Assembly: GCA_903909375.1 (NCBI GenBank)
Contig: CAIVVM010000039.1
Coordinates: 1 to 62,442 of the forward strand
Length of the DNA stretch: 62,442 nt
DNA from: an uncultured Alphaproteobacteria bacterium
GTDB lineage: Bacteria; Pseudomonadota; Alphaproteobacteria; Caulobacterales; Caulobacteraceae
Direction: 5' to 3'
Below, piece after piece: positions 9,108-20,208 of the stretch (position 1 is the stretch's first letter; each line of letters opens with the position of its first letter). Made by a program: the position numbers and the translations under genes. The notes beneath the pieces were generated by a model that saw nothing but the letters and a program-made list of their open reading frames with translations, did no database searches and had not been told where the DNA came from.

Positions 9108-9867
9108 GAGCGCGGAAGATGGCGATTTCGCCGCCCGTTGGAAGCCCAAAGCGCAGGCAGCGTGGCGCGGAGCGCTGGATATGCTGTTCCCGCCACAGGC
9201 GCTGGACGGCGGGCCGCGCCCGCTGGCAGGCGGATTTACCTCGGAAACCTGGAGCCGGATCCGGTTTCTGGACGGGCCGGTTTGTGACGGCTGCGGCACG
9301 CCGTTTGATTTTGATCCGGGCGCGCGGTGCGCCGCCTGCCTGGCCCGACCCCGGGCGTTTGATGCGGCGCGCGCCGCCTGCCTCTACGACGAAACCTCGC
9401 GTGAGCCGATACTTCAGCTGAAGCACGCCGACCGTCTGGACCTGGCGCCGATGTTCGCCCGCTGGCTTTCGAGGGCGGCGCGCGAGTTGATCGAGGAGGC
9501 TGACGCCATCGCGCCCGTGCCTCTGCACTCCTTCCGGCTGCTGCGCCGCCGCTACAACCAGGCCGCCGAGATCGCCCGGCCCCTGGCCGTCCTGAGCGGA
9601 ACGCCCTACCTGCCGGACACGCTGGTGCGCCGCCGGGCGACCGCGACGCAGGCCGGCAAGTCAGGCTCCGGCCGGCGCCGCAACGTGGCGAACGCCTTCC
9701 ACGTTCCGGCGTCGCGGGCGAGCCGGGTGGCTGGCCTGCGCATCCTCCTGATTGATGACGTTCTGACCACCGGCGCCACCGCAGAAGGCTGCGCGCGGGC
9801 GCTGAAGGCGGCAGGCGCGGCGCGTGTCGACATTGCCGTCATTGCAAGGGTGCAGGACACGGCCTGA
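9106..9867 (+). CDS. comF: ComF family phosphoribosyltransferase-like protein
   Basis: 253-residue ComF-type protein. An N-terminal zinc-finger-like region with Cys pairs (CDGCG near residue 65, CAAC near residue 77) is followed by a PRTase-type domain ending in the PRPP loop LLIDDVLTTGAT (about 214-225). ComF takes part in natural DNA uptake in Bacillus and Haemophilus; in alphaproteobacteria its role is not settled. The frame extends upstream to 8836, but ATG at 9106 starts a sensible N-terminus and abuts the divergent methyltransferase. It is followed by grxC after 46 bp and a DUF1178 gene, a typical Caulobacteraceae order. Confidence 0.92.
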   Translation: MSAEDGDFAARWKPKAQAAWRGALDMLFPPQALDGGPRPLAGGFTSETWSRIRFLDGPVCDGCGTPFDFDPGARCAACLARPRAFDAARAACLYDETSREPILQLKHADRLDLAPMFARWLSRAARELIEEADAIAPVPLHSFRLLRRRYNQAAEIARPLAVLSGTPYLPDTLVRRRATATQAGKSGSGRRRNVANAFHVPASRASRVAGLRILLIDDVLTTGATAEGCARALKAAGAARVDIAVIARVQDTA

Positions 9868-9913
9868 CGTCCTATGTATGGTCGTGAAACAGACACACTG
9901 TCGCCAGAGCGCC

Positions 9914-10171
9914 ATGAGCCAGGTCACCATCTACACCAAGCCCTACTGCCCCTTCTGTATCCGGGCCGTCGAACTGCTGGAAACCAAGGGCGTCGCCTTC
10001 GACGAGATCGAGGCGGCGTTCGATCCCGAGAAGCGCCAGGAAATGATCCAGCGCTCGGGCCGCGCCACCTTCCCGCAGATCTTTATCGCCGGGCAGCACA
10101 TCGGCGGATGCGATGACATGGTGGCTCTGGAGCGCGCCGGAAAGCTGGACGCCCTGCTGCAGGGCGCCTGA
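9914..10171 (+). CDS. grxC: Glutaredoxin 3
   Basis: 85-residue dithiol glutaredoxin: YTKPYCPFCIRAVELL has the redox motif CPFC, followed by the cis-Pro region ATFPQIFI and the GSH-binding GGCDDMVAL. It reduces protein disulfides using glutathione in the cytoplasm. ATG at 9914 gives the standard GrxC N-terminus (MSQVTIYTK); longer starts in the same frame overlap comF. It is 8 bp upstream of the DUF1178 gene, so the two are probably co-transcribed with comF. Confidence 0.96.
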   Translation: MSQVTIYTKPYCPFCIRAVELLETKGVAFDEIEAAFDPEKRQEMIQRSGRATFPQIFIAGQHIGGCDDMVALERAGKLDALLQGA

Positions 10172-10179
10172 GCGGTCAT

Positions 10180-10611
10180 ATGATCCGCTACGCCTTATCC
10201 TGCGATCACGGCCACGACTTCGAAGGCTGGTTTGGCTCGTCCAGCGACTATGACGACCAGCAGGGTCGCGGCCTGGTGGCGTGCCCCGTTTGTGACAGTC
10301 AGGCCGTCCGCAAACAGATCATGGCCCCCGCCGTTACAGGCACCCGCCGCACCGTGCGCGACGTCGAGCCCGCCCGTATGCAGGCGATGATGATGGAGGC
10401 CGCCGGTCGGATCCGGGCCCACGTAGAGGCAAACTTCGACGACGTCGGCGACAGTTTCGCGGCCGAGGCCCGCGCGATCCACGAGGGGCGATCCGAGGAG
10501 CGCGGCATCTACGGCCAGGCCACGCCCGGTGAGGTACGCGACCTGATGGAGGACGGCGTGCCGATCGCGCCGCTTCCGCCGGAACCCCCGAAAAAGGCCG
10601 AACTGAACTGA
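10180..10611 (+). CDS. DUF1178 family protein
   Basis: 143-residue conserved protein. The N-terminus IRYALSCDHGHDFEGWF and the Cys pair CPVCDS with later SCD resemble a small zinc-ribbon of the DUF1178 family, which is widespread in alpha- and betaproteobacteria and has no established function. The C-terminal third is acidic, ending PPEPPKKAELN. It sits directly behind grxC and probably belongs to that transcript. A zinc-binding role is inferred from the cysteines only. Confidence 0.92.
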   Translation: MIRYALSCDHGHDFEGWFGSSSDYDDQQGRGLVACPVCDSQAVRKQIMAPAVTGTRRTVRDVEPARMQAMMMEAAGRIRAHVEANFDDVGDSFAAEARAIHEGRSEERGIYGQATPGEVRDLMEDGVPIAPLPPEPPKKAELN

Positions 10612-10649
10612 AGTTTGAACTTGTGCCCACACCGCGCGTTAGGCTCCTG

Positions 10650-10934
10650 ATGAGCCCGCGCCGTTTCAAGATCGACCAGTCCCAGCCTTTCGCGCTTTAG
10701 ATCTACGGGCCCGGGGGCTCCAGGGTCCTGATCTGGAAAGCCGAGTACGCCGTGCTCTTTACAGTCCCCGCCCGGGGCGAGCGCATCCAGCCGATGGAGG
10801 CCGAGTGCGCGCACCCCGACCTGTTTCACGAGATCACCAGGAGAGAGCAGTTGGTCCGGGCAGAGGGCGACATGATTTGCTCCCTCACGCCGGTGTTCAC
10901 CCGACCGGCGTACGGCGCGTGCGATCGTGGATGA
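10650..10934 (+). pseudogene. Possible decayed 94-codon ORF with an in-frame amber stop
   Basis: Reading from ATG 10650 gives 16 codons, a TAG at 10698, then 77 more open codons to TGA at 10932 (MSPRRFKIDQSQPFAL, stop, IYGPGGSRVLIWKAEYAVLF...). The part after the stop looks protein-like. This may be a broken gene, or the 385 bp between the DUF1178 gene and the peptidase may be non-coding. No homolog is recognised. Confidence 0.25.
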
Positions 10935-10996
10935 ATGCTTGCGATGTAACCTGATCCACGGCAATCTTTGATTGTATTTGGCGGGGCGCGTTGTGA

Positions 10997-12919
10997 ATGG
11001 CTGGGTTGCGGATCGTACTGGCGTTTTTTCTGGCTCTGTTGGCCGCCCCCGCGAACTCCGCGCCGCTCTCAGCCTTTGGCCGTCTGCCGACCATTGAAGA
11101 CGCCTCGATCTCTCCCAGCGGACATGCCGTCGCCCTTGTCGTAACCGATGGAGAAAAACGGACACTGGTGGTCCGCGACCTGGCGACGGGCAGCGTGACG
11201 CTTCGTGGCCTGCTGGGGACCAAAAAGATCCGAAATGTTCAGTGGGCCGGCGACCGGCACATGGTTCTCGTCGCGTCGACGACCACGCGAGACTTCCTCA
11301 TTCAGAATGGCTTTCGCGAGTGGTACTTTGCAAACATCATCGACATCGAGAAAAAGAAAATCAGTTCGGTGATGGCGACGTCCAAGGCCGACCTGGACGC
11401 CATCTATGGCATGCCAACCGTCCGGGTTTATCAGGGCAAGCCGGCAGTCTTCGTCAAAGGGTTCGTGTTCGTGGGCAACACGGCGCGTCTTACCCTTTTC
11501 CGGGTCGATCTGGACAGCGTCGTGAACCGGGTGGTCGAGTCCGGATCCGAGGATACGATCGGCTGGACACTTGACGCCTCGGGCGCGCCGGTTGCCGAAG
11601 AGTTCTATGCCCGCGGCTCGAAGACTTGGTCTATGCGCGTTCGCGAAGGCGAAGGCGCAGGCTGGCGCGAAGCGGCCTCGGCTTTGGCGCCGCTGGACCG
11701 CCCGTACATGATCGGGCTGGGACGCGACAACGCCTCGATCCTGTATGCCCAGAAGGGTCAGAATGATCGCTGGGAGTGGCGGGAAACGCGGACCGACGGC
11801 CGCCCTCCTGCCGAGCCTGTTGCGGCGATGGACCTGCAAGGTTCCCTGCGGGCCGCGTTGGATGGGAGGCTGGTCGGCCAATACACGCTGGCAGGAGATG
11901 ACGACAGCTACACCTTCTTCGATCCGTCCGATCAGGCGGCCTGGAGGAGTATTGTCGACGCATTTCCAGGCGACCGTGTGCAGCTTCAGTCGTGGTCCAC
12001 CAATCGGCGACTGGTCGTTGTTCTGGTGGATTCCCGTACGCGCGGCCCTGCCTTCGTCCTGGTCAACCTGTTGACGCGAAAGGCTGAGTATCTCGGAGCC
12101 CAGTTCGGCGACCTTGAACCGGAAGATATCTCACCGCAGCAACCGGTGCGCTTCAAGGCGGCTGATGGACTGGAGCTTTCGGGCTATCTGACGACACCGC
12201 GTGGACAGCAGCCAAAGGATCTGCCGCTCATCGTTTTCCCCCATGGCGGACCGGCGGTTAGGGATATGCCGGGGTTTGACTGGTGGGCTCAGGCCATGGC
12301 CTCCCGCGGCTACGCCGTATTGCAGGTCAACTTTCGGGGTTCCAGCGGGCTTGGCGTAAAGTTCCTGGAAGCCGGCTATGGTCAGTGGGGTCGCAAGATG
12401 CAGACCGACCTTTCCGACGGCGTGCGCTATCTGGCTGGCCGGGGCCTGATTGATCCCAAGCGGGTGTGCATTGTCGGCGCCAGCTATGGAGGCTACGCCG
12501 CATTGGCCGGCGCGACGCTCGATACGGGCGTCTACCGTTGCGCCGTTTCTGTCGCCGGCCTTTCGGATCTCCGTCGGTTTGTCGCCGGCGCCCGGGTCGA
12601 CTCCGATGAGTTTGCCCTGCGCTACTGGAATCGCTTCATGGGCGCGGATGACCTCAAGGACCCATCCCTGGTCGAAATCTCACCGGTCACCCATGTCGAT
12701 CGGGTGACAATTCCGGTTCTGATGATCCACGGCAAGGATGACACGGTGGTGCCGCTCGAACAGAGCCGCATAATGGCCACCGCGCTTGAAAGGGCCGGCA
12801 AGCCCTTTGAGTTGATCGTCCAGAGCGGCGCGGACCACTGGCTGTCGCGCGGAGACACCCGGCTGCAGACACTGACCGCCACCATGACGTTTGTCGAAAA
12901 ACACAACCCGCCGAACTGA
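10997..12919 (+). CDS. S9 family prolyl oligopeptidase-type peptidase
   Basis: 640-residue exported serine peptidase. A signal peptide (about residues 1-21, ending ANSA) leads into a beta-propeller-type N-terminal domain and a C-terminal alpha/beta-hydrolase domain. The catalytic Ser lies in GASYGGYAAL (about residue 497), Asp in HGKDDTVVPLEQS (about 580) and His in GADHWLSRG (about 614). The oxyanion region FPHGGPAVRD precedes them. The family cleaves dipeptides or after Pro; the exact specificity is not readable. Start ATG at 10997. It is followed by an FNR-like box and clpB on the same strand. Confidence 0.93.
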   Translation: MAGLRIVLAFFLALLAAPANSAPLSAFGRLPTIEDASISPSGHAVALVVTDGEKRTLVVRDLATGSVTLRGLLGTKKIRNVQWAGDRHMVLVASTTTRDFLIQNGFREWYFANIIDIEKKKISSVMATSKADLDAIYGMPTVRVYQGKPAVFVKGFVFVGNTARLTLFRVDLDSVVNRVVESGSEDTIGWTLDASGAPVAEEFYARGSKTWSMRVREGEGAGWREAASALAPLDRPYMIGLGRDNASILYAQKGQNDRWEWRETRTDGRPPAEPVAAMDLQGSLRAALDGRLVGQYTLAGDDDSYTFFDPSDQAAWRSIVDAFPGDRVQLQSWSTNRRLVVVLVDSRTRGPAFVLVNLLTRKAEYLGAQFGDLEPEDISPQQPVRFKAADGLELSGYLTTPRGQQPKDLPLIVFPHGGPAVRDMPGFDWWAQAMASRGYAVLQVNFRGSSGLGVKFLEAGYGQWGRKMQTDLSDGVRYLAGRGLIDPKRVCIVGASYGGYAALAGATLDTGVYRCAVSVAGLSDLRRFVAGARVDSDEFALRYWNRFMGADDLKDPSLVEISPVTHVDRVTIPVLMIHGKDDTVVPLEQSRIMATALERAGKPFELIVQSGADHWLSRGDTRLQTLTATMTFVEKHNPPN

Positions 12920-12936
12920 GGCTCGACCCGCCCCCT

Positions 12937-12950
12937 TTGATCCCTATCAA
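12937..12950. promoter_or_regulatory. FNR/FixK-type box (TTGAT-N4-ATCAA)
   Basis: TTGATCCCTATCAA is a perfect match to the palindromic FNR/FixK consensus. It lies 102 bp before the clpB ATG and 18 bp after the peptidase stop. With a -10-like CTATCT at 12978-12983, the box would sit near -46, close to the class II activator position. A weak hairpin role is the alternative. Confidence 0.5.
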
Positions 12951-12953
12951 GGC

Positions 12954-12983
12954 CCCTTGTGTGGCCATGGCGCCACACTATCT
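12954..12983 (+). promoter_or_regulatory. Candidate clpB promoter, sigma-32-like
   Basis: CCCTTG (12954-12959), an 18 bp spacer, and CTATCT (12978-12983) resemble the relaxed sigma-32 promoters of alphaproteobacteria (CTTG...CYTAT). Position upstream of a heat-shock gene supports it. No transcription start is known, so this is inference. Confidence 0.35.
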
Positions 12984-13051
12984 CAGAACAGCAGGGTGAC
13001 CGTGCTTCCAGAAGGCGGTTGCTTGCGTTCCGCCGATATGGGGACCCCCGA

Positions 13052-15637
<2,586 letters not shown>

Positions 15638-15641
15638 AGCG

Positions 15642-16175
15642 TCAGAGCGTCAGTGGAACGCGCTTGCCGCCACGCACCACAACCCGGCGCATCAGCGCCA
15701 TGCTGACGCCCCGGCCATTGGCGGTGGGCCGGGCGATGGTGATGGCGAACCAGGCGCCGTCGGCCAGACCGGCAAAGGCGAACTGATCGGCGTCATCGCA
15801 GGTTGTGCGTTTCACAAACGGCGTTGCATCGCCTGGTGGCGCATTGGGTGTGCGCGCCCGAACGTCCTCGCTGGGCAGGGCGGCACGTTCGGTTGACCCG
15901 TAGAGCGCGGCCATCCTGCGGCGCGACCAAGGCGTCTCGGGCGTCAGCACCACGCTGGAGCCGGCGCAGGTATAGGCCGTGGCGCCCTGGCGATGACTTA
16001 CCTGTCCGGCCACCACATTGGCGCCGGCCCGTTGTGACCATGCGAAGTCAGCGGCGCTGAAGGTGGCGTTCTGGACTGGCGCGGGCGCCGGGGGTGGCGG
16101 ACCGAGGCTGGGCGAGGCGCAGGCCGTGGTGAGGGCGCTGAGGGCGATGATGCAGAGAAGGTGCTGTCGCGACAT
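15642..16175 (-). CDS. Hypothetical lipoprotein, 177 residues
   Basis: A signal peptide with lipobox LTTAC (Cys at about 19) is followed by a Pro-rich linker (GPPPPAPAPVQ), so it is probably lipid-anchored. The remainder is a small domain containing two Cys (AYTCAG and TTCDDADQF) that could form a disulfide, and a basic C-terminus. No family is recognised. It is convergent with clpB, ending 4 bp away, with ATG at 16175. Confidence 0.8.
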   Translation of the reverse strand: MSRQHLLCIIALSALTTACASPSLGPPPPAPAPVQNATFSAADFAWSQRAGANVVAGQVSHRQGATAYTCAGSSVVLTPETPWSRRRMAALYGSTERAALPSEDVRARTPNAPPGDATPFVKRTTCDDADQFAFAGLADGAWFAITIARPTANGRGVSMALMRRVVVRGGKRVPLTL

Positions 16176-16291
16176 GACCTCCTTATACGCGAAATCCGTC
16201 TGTGCAGGCCAGAGCCTCCGAAGCGCTTGACCCGGAGCGGCAGTGCGAGCCTAAGATCATCCTGGTTCCTACACATTTCTCAGGGTGGCCC

Positions 16292-16471
16292 ATGGCGCAC
16301 AAGTTCGAAATCTACAAGGACAAGGCGGGCGAGTTCCGCGTCCGGTTCAAGTACAACAGCGAAGTGATGTTCTCCACCGAGGGCTACGCCACCAAGGCCG
16401 GAGCCAGGAACGCGATCGAAAGTATCAAGAAAAATGGCCCGGATGCGGAGATCGACGACACGACGGACTGA
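16292..16471 (+). CDS. YegP/DUF1508 family protein, copy 1
   Basis: 59-residue single DUF1508 module: MAHKFEIYKDKAGEFRVRF, a central ATKAGARNAIESIKKN and a short acidic tail. DUF1508 proteins form small beta-beta-alpha folds of unknown function, often encoded as tandem repeats (E. coli YegP has two modules). Longer starts in frame are not family-like. It is followed 102 bp later by a second, separate copy. Confidence 0.88.
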   Translation: MAHKFEIYKDKAGEFRVRFKYNSEVMFSTEGYATKAGARNAIESIKKNGPDAEIDDTTD

Positions 16472-16573
16472 GCGTTCGTCACAGGTTTGTCGCGTTCAGC
16501 GGTTGACCCCCGGCCTCCAAGGGTAGACTTGGAGGCTGGGTGCAGTTGTGCTCACTGAAACAGGAGACGCGCG

Positions 16574-16753
16574 ATGGCCCACAGGTTCGAAATCTACAAG
16601 GACAAGGTCGGCGAACACCGCGTGCGGTTCGTGCAGAACGGCGAAGTGGTCTTCTCCACCGACGCCTATTCCTCCAAGTCCGGCGCCAAGAAAGCCATCG
16701 AGAACATCCGCAAGAACACCCCCGGCGCCGAAGTCTTCGACGCCACGATCTGA
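16574..16753 (+). CDS. YegP/DUF1508 family protein, copy 2
   Basis: 59 residues beginning MAHRFEIYKDKVGEHRVRFV and containing SSKSGAKKAIENIRKN, about 60% identical to the previous gene over the whole length. RBS CAGGAGA lies 8 bp before the ATG. The two genes look like a local duplication in which the two halves of a YegP-like protein are made as separate polypeptides. The REP-like inverted repeat starts 13 bp after the stop. Confidence 0.9.
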   Translation: MAHRFEIYKDKVGEHRVRFVQNGEVVFSTDAYSSKSGAKKAIENIRKNTPGAEVFDATI

Positions 16754-16766
16754 GTCAACCAAAAAA

Positions 16767-16893
16767 CCGGTCATCCCCGCGAAGGCGGGGACCCAGATCA
16801 TCGGGCGCAATGGTTGGTTGGATGAGCGCCGTACGGCCTCTGGCTCACGACTCTGCCTGCCATCTGGGTCCCCGCTTTCGCGGGGATGACCGG
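16767..16893. repeat. REP-like pair of inverted hairpin repeats
   Basis: A 32 bp arm (16767-16798) recurs inverted at 16862-16893 with one mismatch, 63 bp apart. Each arm itself holds a hairpin, CCCCGC-GAAG-GCGGGG or the like. The sequence TCATCCCCGCGAAGGCGGGG is the sort of extragenic palindrome dispersed in many proteobacterial genomes. It sits between yegP-like copy 2 and arfB, which converge, so it may also terminate both. Confidence 0.85.
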
Positions 16894-16915
16894 AGTGGGC
16901 GCGTGGTCAGAACGC

Positions 16916-17341
16916 TCAATCCTCCCCGGCCGGCCGTCCCCGCAACGCCTTGACGCCGCCGCGCTTCACCTTGCCCTCGATCCGCCGCAGCTTCGAGGCG
17001 TAGGTCGGCCGCGTCTTCTTGCGCGGCGGGGGCGGAGGTTCGGCAGCCTTGCGGATCAGGTCGAACAGCCGCTCGAACGCCTCCTGCCGGTTCATTTCCT
17101 GCGAACGACGGGATTGCGCCACCATTACGATGACGCCCTCAAGGGTCAGGCGGCTGCCCGCCAGCTTTTCCAGCCGCGCCTGGACGTAGGGCGTCAACGA
17201 CGGCGACCCCCGCACATCAAACCGCAGTTCAATGGCCGTCGAGACCTTGTTGACGTGCTGTCCCCCCGGCCCGGAGGCGCGGACCGCGCGCACCTGGACC
17301 TCATCGTCGCCGAGCGTGATGTCGGGGGAGACCTCGATCAT
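16916..17341 (-). CDS. arfB: Alternative ribosome-rescue factor / peptidyl-tRNA hydrolase ArfB
   Basis: 141-residue ArfB (YaeJ). The catalytic GGQ loop is in ASGPGGQHVNKVSTAIELRF (Gly-Gly-Gln near residue 28), and the C-terminal tail is strongly basic (KLRRIEGKVKRGGVKALRGR) as needed to enter the empty mRNA channel. It releases peptides from ribosomes stalled on non-stop mRNA. Alphaproteobacteria including Caulobacter carry this rescue route beside tmRNA. ATG 17341 gives the usual MIEVSPDITL start; a longer frame to 17395 is not family-like. Confidence 0.95.
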   Translation of the reverse strand: MIEVSPDITLGDDEVQVRAVRASGPGGQHVNKVSTAIELRFDVRGSPSLTPYVQARLEKLAGSRLTLEGVIVMVAQSRRSQEMNRQEAFERLFDLIRKAAEPPPPPRKKTRPTYASKLRRIEGKVKRGGVKALRGRPAGED

Positions 17342-17484
17342 CCGGCCGATCTGCCATGTTTCGGCACGGGTTGCGAAGCTGTCTGAACAGCCCATGATGC
17401 GCCTTCCCTTGACCTTTGGGCAAAAAACCGCTGGAAAGCGCCCGCTTTGCTGCCCCGCCGTTGCGCGGGTCCCAGCCTTTCTGA

Positions 17485-18522
<1,038 letters not shown>

Positions 18523-18532
18523 GCGCGAAGCG

Positions 18533-18560
18533 GGTCATCCTCGCGCAGGCGGGGCCCCAG
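18533..18560. repeat. Degenerate REP-like copy downstream of ilvC
   Basis: GGTCATCCTCGCGCAGGCGG and the following GGCCCCAG match the arms of the inverted repeat at 16767-16893 with a few changes. It is a solo, worn copy located between the ilvC stop and its terminator. Confidence 0.6.
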
Positions 18561-18571
18561 CGAAAATCTTG

Positions 18572-18605
18572 GAAGCCCGGGAAAGCCCCGGGCTTCTTTC
18601 GTTTT
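18572..18605 (+). terminator. ilvC: ilvC terminator
   Basis: A perfect 10 bp stem GAAGCCCGGG/CCCGGGCTTC with loop AAAGC is followed by TTTCGTTTT. It lies 50 bp after the ilvC stop and before the aldehyde dehydrogenase gene, a textbook intrinsic terminator. Confidence 0.9.
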
Positions 18606-18702
18606 GGGCAGATGCCAGGATGGAACTTGCACCGCAACCCGACAACCTTAACTATCTGCGTAAAGCGCCCTCCGGCCAAACCCGCACAAAGAAAGACCCC
18701 CC

Positions 18703-20121
18703 ATGGAAATGCAGGCCATCCTGGAGCGCCAGAAAGCCGCCCACCTGCGCGACGGCGAGGCCTCGGCGGAGCTCAGGATCGAGCGCATCGACCGCTGCAT
18801 CCGGCTGCTGCGCGAGAACCGCCGGGCCATTGAGGACGCGCTGAACACTGACTTCGGCGCGCGCTCGCGCGAAGCGACGGCCTTCACCGACGTCGCCGGT
18901 TCGATCGGTCCGCTGCAGCACGCCCGCGACAATCTGCGCAAGTGGATGCGGACCGAGAAACGCAAGCCCACACCGGCCATCCTTGGCCTGTTCGGCGCGA
19001 AGGCCGAGGTGCGCTATCAGCCCAAGGGCGTGGTGGGCGTGATCAGCCCCTGGAACTTCCCGGTGAACCTCACCTTCGCCCCGCTCGCCGGTATCCTGGC
19101 AGCCGGCAACCGGGCGATGATCAAGCCGTCCGAGTACACCCCCGTCACCTCCGAGCTGATGAAGACCATGCTGTCCGGCGCCTTCTCGGAGGAGGAGATT
19201 GCTGTGGTCACTGGCGGGCCGGAGATCGGCGAGGCCTTCTCGCACCTCGCCTTCGACCACCTGATTTTCACGGGCGCGACCTCGGTGGCTCGCCACGTGA
19301 TGCGCGCGGCAGCCGAGAACCTGGTCCCCGTCACCCTGGAACTGGGCGGCAAGAGCCCGGTGATCCTCGGCCGTTCGGCCGACATGTCCACCGCCGCCGC
19401 CCGGGTGATGAACGGCAAGACCCTCAACGCCGGCCAGATCTGCCTGGCTCCCGATTATGTGCTTGCGCCCCAGGACCAGGTGGAGGCGTTCGTCGCCGCT
19501 GCCCGTACCTCGGTCTCGACCATGTTCCCGACGATCAAGGACAATCCCGACTACACCGCCGTCGTCGCCCAGCGGCACTTTGACCGCATCACCGGCTATA
19601 TCGACGACGCCCGCGCGAAGGGCGCCCGGGTGATCGAGCTGAAGCCCGAAGGCGAGGATCTTTCCCAGCAGGAGCACCGCAAGATTGCCCCGACCCTGAT
19701 CCTCGATCCCACCGACGACATGAAGGTGATGCAGGAGGAAATCTTCGGCCCCGTCCTGCCGGTCAAGGGCTACAACACCCTGGATGAGGCCATCGCCTAT
19801 GTGAACGGTCGCGACCGGCCGCTGGGCCTCTACTACTTCGGCGCTGACTCGGCCGAGCAGGAGCGCGTACTCACCCACACCACCGCTGGCGGCGTCACCA
19901 TCAATGACGTGGTCATGCATGTGGCCCAGGAGGACCTGCCGTTCGGCGGCGTCGGCCCCTCCGGCATGGGCAGCTATCACGGCGCTGACGGCTTCCGCGA
20001 ATTCAGCCACCGCAAGGCCGTCTTCACCCAGATGAAGAAGGATATCGGCCCCCTGAAAATGCTCCGCCCGCCCTATGGCGCGGGCATCAGGAAGTTCCTG
20101 GATGGGCAGATCAAGGGGTGA
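18703..20121 (+). CDS. Coniferyl-aldehyde-type NAD(P)+ aldehyde dehydrogenase
   Basis: 472-residue aldehyde dehydrogenase. VVGVISPWNFPVNLTFAP is the conserved nucleotide-fold segment, the general base is in VTLELGGKSPVI (about residue 212), and the nucleophile lies in LNAGQICLAPDYVL (Cys about 246). The GQICLAPDY form and short length are typical of coniferyl-aldehyde dehydrogenases (CalB) and related enzymes oxidising aromatic or medium-chain aldehydes. True substrate is uncertain. ATG at 18703 (second Met two codons later). Stands alone between the ilvC terminator and rsgA. Confidence 0.92.
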   Translation: MEMQAILERQKAAHLRDGEASAELRIERIDRCIRLLRENRRAIEDALNTDFGARSREATAFTDVAGSIGPLQHARDNLRKWMRTEKRKPTPAILGLFGAKAEVRYQPKGVVGVISPWNFPVNLTFAPLAGILAAGNRAMIKPSEYTPVTSELMKTMLSGAFSEEEIAVVTGGPEIGEAFSHLAFDHLIFTGATSVARHVMRAAAENLVPVTLELGGKSPVILGRSADMSTAAARVMNGKTLNAGQICLAPDYVLAPQDQVEAFVAAARTSVSTMFPTIKDNPDYTAVVAQRHFDRITGYIDDARAKGARVIELKPEGEDLSQQEHRKIAPTLILDPTDDMKVMQEEIFGPVLPVKGYNTLDEAIAYVNGRDRPLGLYYFGADSAEQERVLTHTTAGGVTINDVVMHVAQEDLPFGGVGPSGMGSYHGADGFREFSHRKAVFTQMKKDIGPLKMLRPPYGAGIRKFLDGQIKG

Positions 20122-20208
20122 GGTGAGGGGCGCGGACCCGGTCCCCCCGTCACAACGGAGAGGGGGATCACGAAGTGATGGTGGGGGCGCTGCTGCCTCC
20201 CGATCTGC

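Noticed and set aside
10509..11165. 218-codon minus frame over the DUF1178-peptidase gap
   Set aside because: Arg-rich, extends into two confident genes on the other strand, no recognisable motif.
18652..20010. 452-codon antisense frame over the aldehyde dehydrogenase
   Set aside because: Complement of a confident gene; no start context or motif.
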